Assembly (NCBI GenBank): GCA_029961685.1
Contig: JARWKL010000012.1
Coordinates: 18,833,227-18,897,226 of the forward strand
Reading direction: 5' to 3'
Length of the DNA: 64,000 nucleotides
Source of the DNA: Aristolochia californica
Lineage: Eukaryota; Streptophyta; Magnoliopsida; Piperales; Aristolochiaceae
The first letter of the stretch is position 1. Each line of letters starts with the position of its first letter. The notes under the pieces are model-generated. The model worked only from the letters and a program-made list of their open reading frames with translations. It made no database searches and was not told where the DNA came from. Both the position numbers and the translations under genes were made by a program. Shown in pieces: positions 12,000 to 21,900 of this stretch.

Positions 12000-14177
12000 T
12001 CACATATGGGGCATATCTGCACCTTCACAGATATCTTGCAACATAAAGCTTTTATCAAGTACATATCCCTCCGCTTCCATGTGGAGACCCAAATCCCAAA
12101 GAAGATCATAGATATCCTCAAATCCTGGTTCCAAAGCATTCCAAGCAGAGAACCTATAAATCTTCTTTTTGACCTCAATCCAACTGTGTCCAGGACTTTT
12201 TTTAAGACCTTTTGTCTTGGCTAGAACCCTCACTCTCGCTGAGTCATCCCATCTTCCACATGCAGCATAAAGATTTGAAATCAGCATATAGCTACCTGGA
12301 AGATCCAAGTTAAGGTTAAAAATTTCTGAAGCAGTCTCTTCAGCAATAGGCATACTTCTATGGATCCTACAAGCATTCAACAGGGCTCCCCAAATATAAG
12401 CATTGGGTTTCATAGGCATTTTTTTGACAAGCTCACTTGCCTCCTGAATTAATCCAGCTCGACCAAGCATATCAACCAGACAAGCATAATGCTCCATCTG
12501 AGGTACAACTTTAAATTCACTAATCATCTGATTGAAGAAGAAACGACCTTTGTTAACAAGCCCAGCATGGCTACACGCAGACAGAAGAGCAACAAAGGTG
12601 ATTCTATCAGGTTTTAAACCGCCTGCAACCATCTCCATGAAAGTCTTGACAGCTTTCTCAGCAAATCCATGCATCCCATATGCTGCAACCATTGAGTTCC
12701 AGGAAATCAAATCTCTATCAACCATCCTATCAAAGACTATTTCTGCATTGTGTAGGTTTCCACACTTAGTGTACATGTGAATCAATCCATTCTCCACCAA
12801 AATATGTTTATCCATTAGAGCTCGAACCACATAGCCATGAATCTCCTTACCAAGGCTTAACTCCGCAAAATCTGCAGACATGGACAAAACGCTAGCAATT
12901 GTAACTGCATTGGGCTCCACCCCATCATGAAGCATATGATGAAATAGCTCCAAACATTTTTTAATATGCCCACTTGAAGCAAAGCCACCGATAACTGCAC
13001 TCCAACTTATGACATTTGGTCTGATGTAGAAGTCTCCTCCCATCTTCTTCTTTAACTGAGAAAAAACATCAAAAGCTTCATCGCACAAACCAGCCCCTGC
13101 ATAGGATGAAATTAGTGCATTCCAGCTCACTAAATTCTTTACTTTCAGTTCTGAAAACACCCTGTTCATGTCAACCCATTGTGCAGTTTTGCCATACATG
13201 CATATGAGTGAATTCTTCACAAATGAGTAATCATTGTACCCTTTCCTAGTAATATATCCATGAATGGTCTTTCCCTTTTCCAACTGACCCAATTCTGAAC
13301 AAACAGATATGACCACAGCTATCGATTCAGCTGTGACACTGACTCCTCTCACACACATCTCACTAAACATTTCAATAACTTTATCATGCTCTGCACATCG
13401 AGCATGGGCCGACAAGATTGATGTCCAAGTTACAGAATTTGGCACCCAACCTTCTGTTTCCATTTGGTGGAACACTTCCAAAGCAGACTCGCAATTATAA
13501 TTCATAGCAAAGCCCGAAACTAAAGTATTCCAAGAAATAACACTCCTTTGAAGCATTTTTTCGAACACCAGTTGTGCTTTCTTCATGTGTCCGAGTTTAG
13601 AATACATTCCAATTAACTCGTTCCCAACATGAAGATGCAAACCAAAGCCCATCACACAGACATGGTTATGAATAACTTCACATACTTTAGGTTTTCCGGT
13701 AGAAGCACAGGCTCTTATAACAAGTGGAAAAGTGAAACCATCTGGGGCGAGGCCAAGTTTCCGCATTTGGAGATAGAGAGTAAATGCATCTTCAAAACGG
13801 CCATGAGAGACGTTAGCTCTTAAAATTGCATTCCATGACAAGACGTTACTAATTTGATGGGCGGAGAGAGTACGAAAGACAGTCACAGCGTCGGACAGTC
13901 GGTCAAATTTGCTGTAAAAAGAGATGAGTTTCGCGGCAAGGAAAGGCGAATTCTGGGTCCCGGTGAGGATGGTCTGTGCATGAATTTGTCCACACTGGAA
14001 AACAGAGGTGCATTGGCGGAGGAGGAGATCGAAGGCATCGACGGAGGTGCTGGAATCGCTGCAGCTGCTTGGATGGCTTTTGGGGAGACGACAAGACTGA
14101 GTTGCAGCAGTAGAGAACTGGCACAAAAGGCGACATGTTGAGATACTGAAGAGATAGTGACGGAAACCATGAAGCAT
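12000..14177 (-). CDS. Pentatricopeptide repeat protein, E-type PLS subfamily, intronless
   Basis: 725 aa in one exon. The N-terminus (MLHGFRHYLFSISTCRLL...) is basic/hydroxylated without acidic residues, as in mitochondrial presequences. From about residue 85 onward there is an array of PPR motifs in the P-L-S pattern (NVLSWNAILRANVSHGRFEDAF, split as typical S motif; DRDLISWNSMVAAYGMHGFAEKAV region; KPDRITFVALLSACSHAG). It ends with the E domain (YACLVDMLGRAG, MPMKPNAYIWGALLNACR, SWIEVKKKIYRF) and a divergent tail without a DYW deaminase. E-type PPRs bind single organellar transcripts and mostly serve C-to-U editing, with the deaminase supplied in trans. From memory it resembles the Arabidopsis protein from At1g17630, which was not checked. 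The frame is intact. It is convergent with PABN. Confidence 0.93.
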   Translation of the reverse strand: MLHGFRHYLFSISTCRLLCQFSTAATQSCRLPKSHPSSCSDSSTSVDAFDLLLRQCTSVFQCGQIHAQTILTGTQNSPFLAAKLISFYSKFDRLSDAVTVFRTLSAHQISNVLSWNAILRANVSHGRFEDAFTLYLQMRKLGLAPDGFTFPLVIRACASTGKPKVCEVIHNHVCVMGFGLHLHVGNELIGMYSKLGHMKKAQLVFEKMLQRSVISWNTLVSGFAMNYNCESALEVFHQMETEGWVPNSVTWTSILSAHARCAEHDKVIEMFSEMCVRGVSVTAESIAVVISVCSELGQLEKGKTIHGYITRKGYNDYSFVKNSLICMYGKTAQWVDMNRVFSELKVKNLVSWNALISSYAGAGLCDEAFDVFSQLKKKMGGDFYIRPNVISWSAVIGGFASSGHIKKCLELFHHMLHDGVEPNAVTIASVLSMSADFAELSLGKEIHGYVVRALMDKHILVENGLIHMYTKCGNLHNAEIVFDRMVDRDLISWNSMVAAYGMHGFAEKAVKTFMEMVAGGLKPDRITFVALLSACSHAGLVNKGRFFFNQMISEFKVVPQMEHYACLVDMLGRAGLIQEASELVKKMPMKPNAYIWGALLNACRIHRSMPIAEETASEIFNLNLDLPGSYMLISNLYAACGRWDDSARVRVLAKTKGLKKSPGHSWIEVKKKIYRFSAWNALEPGFEDIYDLLWDLGLHMEAEGYVLDKSFMLQDICEGADMPHM

Positions 14178-15920
14178 GCGCGGAATAGGGGACCTCAGAC
14201 GACAGTTTAAACTCTAAGTTAGAGAACGCGTTCGAACAAGCAAGGAGGGAAATCGAGAAAATGAAGATCGAAACGAGCGGGAAAGACTACGAGAATAAAT
14301 AGGTTGAGTTTATTAGTTTTAAAAAATAAGTTTCCTAATAATTTTGGGATAAGCCCTAAAACCCAATTTCACATGGTATCAAAATAAATACTCGTATGTG
14401 AACATTTCATCCAAATTATCTACGAACTACACGTGAGAACCTCCCGAGGGAAACCTAATTTGGAGTAGAAACACTTTATTTTAGCAAAAGAACATTGGAT
14501 TAGGTTTTAATTTATACCTAAAATTTAGTTTATTTATTTTTGAGTCATATAGCCAAATTAAAAGTTGGTTTTTGTGAAAATAATTTGGTTCAAATTTGAT
14601 TAAAAAATTGGCAGTAAAAATTATTTTTGAACCATTTTTACAAAATTAGAAATGTTAAATTATTTAGATATAAAGAGGATTTAAATATTAATTTACTTGG
14701 ATTAGTTTATTTACTAAGCCTAAATTTTTTTTGATAAATTATTTAATGTCATGTTTTGTTAATTGCTTAATTTTATTGAGTACAAATGGTAGATACAATT
14801 TGTTTTATCATAAAAAAAAATTAATTTTATGAATGAGATGATGTGACCCATATTATATGAATTATTATTATTTATTTATTTATTTATACAATGTGTATAA
14901 TTTATAAGTTGGATATATACAAAACAAAATGGTCATATATGCTAATTTGCATCTAGCCAATAATGATGAAAAATTGCATTTAATAGTTGGAGTGTTTTAC
15001 ATGATTTCAACGCAAAGAAGAAAGTCATAAACTATTAAAAGTGTAATGGTTTCATTATTTTTCTCATGATTTGAAATTCATGATATGCTTTGAAGTCATA
15101 TTATAAGTTTGTTTTGTGTTTAGGAGAATGGTTAATTCTATTGGTGGCTAATTTTTCCTATGTGAAAAAGAAAGTTGTTCTATGTCCCTTTATAATGACT
15201 TTCTCTCATATCATTAGATTTCAAGAAATCTTCTTCTTGTGTTCAACCCAAAGACAGTGAAGATTCATAAAACTTTGGTTAAAAAGAAGCTCAAGGATTA
15301 GGATTTTGGAGCCATTGAATGACCCTATAAAAACAAACTTGGAAAGTTACAATTTGAGGGAAAAATTTAATCTTTCTACTAAACTGAAGGCATTGGTCTC
15401 ACTCAATAAGATTAGAGTCACCTAGGTGACAAAACCCATATGATTATATTATTTTCTAACTATTTTATTATTGGAGACTCAAACAATATATTAATTAGGC
15501 AAAAAACATATAAAAAGGATTTGATTATGCAAAACAAGTCCCTCTCCTTACAATGTATGCCCTCAATAGGAAAAAAAAAAAGTAAGAAATACCTAAACAA
15601 CATATTGTCCAAATAGCAAAAAAAAACAGACCCCTCATTGTCCAGCTGGTAAACTTGAAGAAGAATAACCTAACAGAAGCAAAACCAGGCAAAAGCACCT
15701 ATAAAAGAAAACACACTGCATTCTCAATAACTTAATAGTCATAATGCTTTCATGAGATTTATTAAACAGTAAGTACCCTTCCAAACACCATCAGTACACT
15801 TAAAAACCAAATAAAAACATGAATAACAGATCAATGGAACTGAAAATATATAAAAATAAAGGTTGTACAAGTTTTAAATGACATAAACAGCATATAAACA
15901 AACTTACCTGATTAACAGCA
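14178..15920. other. AT-rich intergenic region, no gene seen
   Basis: Between the 5' side of the PPR gene and the 3' side of the A49 gene. It contains AT-rich sequence and A/T runs. TGGTATCAAAATA near 14376 looks like a decayed tRNA-Met primer-binding site of an old LTR element, but no LTRs can be paired. A good donor (CAGGTAAGT) just 3' of the A49 stop (around 15906) suggests a possible 3'UTR intron of that gene. Confidence 0.4.
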
Positions 15921-18900
15921 CTACCTCCTCATGCGTCTTCTCAATCTTATCTCTGGAAGTTTTAGAGGAACAGGAAGGGTAACTTGGTGTAACTTCTTCA
16001 CAATTGAAATCTTGCAACCCAACTTTTCATAATGTGGTCTCAACTCGATGGGCGCCATGTGCAGATCCCTCGCAATATCAGATGTTTCACTCTCAAAACC
16101 ATCAGCAAACAGAGTGAGCACTAACACATAGCTTATTATAAGATCAACCTTCTCAGATGGCAGATTGAATGATTCAGGGTCCACAAACATCTTTACAAAT
16201 TTCTTAAAAAATACAACAGGTATACCATTGAACTTATAAGAGCTATGCTTGCCTTCTGGCCATTGCTTTTGTAATTTGCTGGACAGATTCTTAAACCTTA
16301 TAAGGTGACTTATATATGAAAAAATGCAAGCAAGCTTCCTCTTCTCATCTTCATCCTGCAAAGTTAGTTGATGTGCATTAATAACACCATGAAAACAATA
16401 TATGTAGCGGAAAATTAATGCCTAATTCACATAAATTCTACCTGGATTTGGCTAAGTCTCTGTATTCTTTTAGTAACAAAAGTGGGATAACCATTATTTT
16501 CCGAGAATGTGCTTGACAAAGTTGCATCTGGTGTTGACTGCAAAAGCTCTAAGATGTCCAAGAGGTAATTCCATTCTCCATCAAGAATAATCCTGTCTAA
16601 CGGATATGCTTTTTCTTGGGCAGTAGCATTTACATCATGCGGTGGAATGTAGTGCATACCATACCCAACAACTTTTTCAAAGGTCTCTTTGCTGAACTGG
16701 AGCTCCCCCACTTTACTTTCTAATTGACTCTTAGTTTCTGGATCATCTTTATGACGCCGATCTTCAACTTTATGTGCCTGTGGCAGTAAGTAAACTCCTT
16801 GAGCAAGTATTTTCATTGCATAATATCAGAAATAAATAAGCACTAGTATGTATACGTTTCAAAAATAATAATGATACAAATAATAAAGACCGATGCATAT
16901 CCCAAGCAGTTTCAGCTTGAATAGGGCTTCTTTTTTCTTCACAAAGTGACATTTTATTAGCTGACCATTATAAAAAAAAAAAAAAAAAGAATCTCCAGCT
17001 CAAAAATAACTAGTGGAAACAAAAAATAAATAAAAGTGGAGGAAAACATAAAATCTTTGTGGATAGTTGAACATTTATTGAAAAAAACCACTACTGTGGA
17101 TTGGGCCTTTGGCAAAGCTGCAATGAACACATGAAATGGCTTTTTTTCTTTAACTTTTATCTTCTCCCTCTTAACTTTCACAGTTGTGATTGTTCCTCAG
17201 TGTTACAAATCTGTTTTACAAAGATAGCAATTTGTAGTAATAGAACTAGAATTTATAGTGCTTGTCAGATACAGTATGACATTTTTAATTAACAAAGAAT
17301 GTCAGATACAGTATGACATTTATAATTTAGCATCACATTTGTTCAACATACGCTTTGTAACATCAGAATGTGATTTACAAGTCCATGGTGCAATATAGTC
17401 TTAGTCCCATGCAATCTCTAGCTAAACATTAACAGAATTCATCCTCTCTTAATGATTGGATTAGACTAGCAAAATGATACTTCAGAGTAAACACTCATTC
17501 CAATTCCAAGTCAGGTCGAAGCATTATGGTTTTGAACTAATTGTTTTCATAACTCAAAATTAAACTAAACAACTATGACTTCATCGGATTAAATTAACCA
17601 CTGCCCCTTTTTATCTCCTCTATGAGGGACTGACGACCCCCATATCTGTGATGTAAAGAGGGATGGCACCCCTCCCCCATGCAGAAAGAGGAGGGGCTCT
17701 TCCCTCCCTGATCTGCACTTTATTTGCCAGAAAGCAGTCAGGGAGGGGAAGCCACTTACCCTTTTTTCTGCAAGGGGAGGGTTGCCATCCCTTCTTCACT
17801 CGCCAGACATGGACCACTGGCCCCTCCCTGGGCGAAAAAAGGGAAAGGGCAACCCCCCTACTCCCCTCCACTCTGTGTTCTAAAAAAGAGCAGAGGACAG
17901 GAGGGTGTTATCCCTCCTCACTTTTCCACTCAAGGAGGGTTTGCCGCTTCTCTTGGTGAACTAAGAGGAGTATGGAGCCACCTTTCCCCCCGACTTGGCA
18001 ATATTCCACCATTAAACCAGGCAAACCAATGGATTTGTTAGCTAAGGATAATGAACCATGCCCCACGGATTGCAAGTTTATACCTGCACAGAACTGTTAG
18101 AAATAAAATGACAATGACATATTCTTTCTTTTGCAGGGGTTGGTGCATCTATAATTGCTCTAGAACAGGAACTCAATTCTAGATCAACATAATTCCAGAG
18201 TTAGGACATCTAGAATTCATTTGGAATTTTTTTCCAAAAGCCCCAAGTTTTCTAGTAACGGCAAAATTGAAATTCAGTTCTCCAAAAGCTAAAATGAAAT
18301 TCCAAAGAGGAAAGGAAAATAGGAAAAATGAAACTGTCTCACTTTTAATAACAAAAAATATTGCAATTTTAATAATAAATATAAATATTTAAAATTATTT
18401 ACACAACTAAATAAACATACAGTAGTTTAAAATATTATTTTAAAATATTTAAATTATTTAAATGACTAAGTTAAATTGTTTAAATAAACAGGTTTAAATT
18501 AAAGGTGAAAACACATTTTACTTTATTTAAATTAACACACTCAATTAACTTAGTAAAATGTATAATCTAATTATCAATTTTTTAATTTTAAATTTATATA
18601 ATTTACATATATTTAAAATAAATGTCAATATATATTACTAAACTCGTATTATTTATATAATAATATTAATATAATCAATAATAATTTTAAACAAATTCAT
18701 ATAATTCATATTATTTCATAAATGACTTAATTCATTATAGTAATAACTTTTAAACTATTCAATAATAATAATTTTTAATAAGTTTAAACAATAATAAGTT
18801 TTTATAATTATAAAAGATTCAAAACTATGCTAAATATTTTTTTAGTGTATTATTATAAATATCAACGTAATAACTATAAAAATTATTAGTTTAATAATAG

Positions 18901-21900
18901 TTAAATAGCTTAACATATTTATTTATTTTGTTCAACCAATATTTATGTCAATTATTTGAGAGATAAAATTATGTATAATGACACTATATTTTTATTAGTT
19001 AAAATACATCTAAAAGAATTCAAGTTCTCACTAGCTCTGGAATTATATATTCTAGAAATATTTATTTTAAGATCTCAAATACCTGCAACAGACTTCTAAT
19101 AAAAAATTCCGAATAACAAATCTAAGGTCATTAACACCCCTAATGGGAAAAATTAGAGAATAGCACTTAAAAATAGTGTAACAAGAAGACAACTATGCAT
19201 TGCCGTGGGAGGCCTGCATCAGATAGTAGCGTCTTGTCCTTCCTACGAAGTTCTAACCAAACTAATGACCAAAATTCTACAACCCAAAAGTCTAATCTTT
19301 CTGTCTCTAGACTCTAGAGAGATTACAAATAATGTTGAAAATCAGCAGGAAAAAGGAAAAAGTGACAAATGAAAGCTACTAAAAAAATCAAACCAACCAC
19401 CACCACCTATTTCTACCAAATCAACAACGAGTAAGAGAGTAGAAAAACATCAAGAGTTGAGGCATACCCAGTTCCTTTGTTTCTTTGTTCCATAGAGTTT
19501 GGAGAGGTTTCTGAAATCCGTATAACTGCTTTGTGGAGCATCAACCTCTTCATCCTCTGATGATTCTGAAGAATTTCTAAGTTTTGGATCTAACCGAAAG
19601 ATCTGCAAATAACCTCACAGACAAAACCAAATTACAAAAAATTATGTTGAAAGATTTTTGTTTTTAAAATAGGTTGAAAGATATTGTAAACAATTTAACA
19701 AAAAAAAAACTACAGACATAAAAATTATGATAAAGAAGTGTTATACGGACCTTATCTTTAAAACTTCCTGAAATAGTATTTTTATTCTGTTATTTTTATA
19801 AAATTGCTTTTTATTATTGGATATTCAAATAAGAAAAAATGACCTCCTAAATAGTTACTTACTTGATAACAACGTCATTCACTTTAGGAGTTTCCTACAT
19901 CTGGTTTCCTTTTATTATAAGACTTCTACTTTTTAGTTAGTAGGTTCTACTTGTCTTTTACAAGCATTGGTTAGTGTAAAATGAGAAAGGAAAATAAAGA
20001 AACACAAAAATAAGGAGGGAAGTAAGGAAACTAGCATGAAATCAAACTTTGCTTCTGTTTTACGAAGCTACATAAGTTATACACCTACAGTGACAGATAC
20101 CCTCTAATAAAAATGCATACAAGTTCGTTGTAAGTGCCTTGACTAAAATGCCATCTTACTACAAATAGATTCTTTTTCATCAATCTCACCTGAAGCTGAG
20201 GCATAAACACAGACAAACCCAGATTGTTACACAATGCTACAACACCTCACTGTGCAAGAGCTTTGATGAAAAAATCACCCAACCAACCATCACGTTTCAC
20301 ATAAGGTGAAGAGATTTTCCCACTCATGACTACCACTCTTATGAAAGTGCAGTCAGCCTCAATATATTTAGTTTGTGAGTGGAAAATCCGATTGCCAACA
20401 ATATACATTGCTGCCTGATTATAACTTCCAATTATCATACACTTGTCCACTAAAGAGAAAAAAAGAAACTCAACTATGAAAGTGCAGTCAGCCTCAATAT
20501 ATTTAGTTTGTGAGTGGAAAATCCGATTGCTAACAATATACATTGCTGCCTGATTATAACTTCCAATTATCATACACTTGTCCACTAAAGAGAAAAAAAG
20601 AAACTCAACTATCAAAGATCTTACTAACATAACATCACAATACATGTTACTCACAGCTCGATACTTTTGATTTACAATGAAACTTGCTACAACTACTTGT
20701 TTCTTGCTCTTCCATGTGACAAAATTACTTCTGATAAAAATGTAAAACCTAATAATAGACCATACATCCATTTTTATGCTGCATAATCTGCATTTGAATA
20801 TTCTTCTATCTAAATGCCCTTGAGTGACGCAACACAGTGGTTTAGATTCGAGGAATAACAAAATTGAATACTTCCTCTAAAGTGTAGGTAACCTAGATTT
20901 CAACAACAACAAATAAAACTACAATCTAAAATCATGTTTAATGGGTAAACTTGAAGGACAAAAAGTAAAGTTTTTTCTGGCTATGAAGAAAATGGTAAAT
21001 AAAGAAAAAGAAACAAAGTTTTTCCTAAAGAGAAAAAACCAAAAGTTTATTCAACACCAGAAAGTATTTTTGTATTACATATGAAGGAGGAAAAAACCGA
21101 AGAATGAGGTTGGGAATTGAATTAGAGGTGAAAGAGATTACTCTTTCCCAATTATTCCGGACGAGGGAACTACACAAATGGAATGTTTCATAGAATTTGC
21201 TGGCCCAAAACAGAATACAAAGCATGATAACCTACTCAATGACATCACCTATGGTTCTTTGTTTGTTTTCAAATGTTCGCCTATTGACTCTTTCTGAAGA
21301 TTCCAAGAGATTGTAGCAAGTGAAAGTTTCTAAAAATTCTGTCCAATTCTCCCCAAAAATACCGAAGACATTGCTCAGCCATTGCAAAAGTAAAAAGAAG
21401 GAAACATAGCTGAAGACCAAATTTTAATGTTAAAGCATTTCAAACTTGTCTAGAAAATTAGCAACACAAACAAATGGTCAATATTCTCAAGCTCATTTCC
21501 ACACAAGTTGCAATTTTGATCTTCAAACATATTTTCCCTTTACCTTAGCTGGTCAATAGTTAGAATCTTACCTGTTACAGCACACCAAAGGAAATGAGAA
21601 ATTTTTGGAGTTGGAAATTGCCAAGAGAGATCAGTAACATATTTTTTGCTAAAGATCAAATCCACAGATAAAATTGTATTAAGAAAACACAGTATAACAT
21701 CCAAAAGGATCATGCTTCCAAAACATCAAAATAATCTCCACATCCACCAATATAAATTCTTGTTAAATTGGTTAATAGAACACAAGTTATAAAAGCTTCA
21801 TCAACTGTAAGTTCTCTCCTAAAATTAAATCCCAATCACAATGACTTTGATTTATCTTATAGAAGTTTACTACTAGAACATTTCGGGAAGCTAATCTAAA

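Noticed and set aside
13854..14170. Open frames overlapping the PPR gene in other frames and on the other strand
   Set aside because: Shadows of the intact 725-codon PPR frame.
16770..16952. Candidate extra A49 exon (MSLCEEKRSPIQAETAWDMH)
   Set aside because: Exon 2 joins exon 3 directly in phase 0 (..KQRNW-AHKVEDRR..), matching the family; the extra piece has no counterpart.
17620..18041. Three open frames of 83-105 codons in A49 intron 2
   Set aside because: They run through an inverted-repeat GC-rich block on both strands, with proline/glycine-rich translations typical of repeats.
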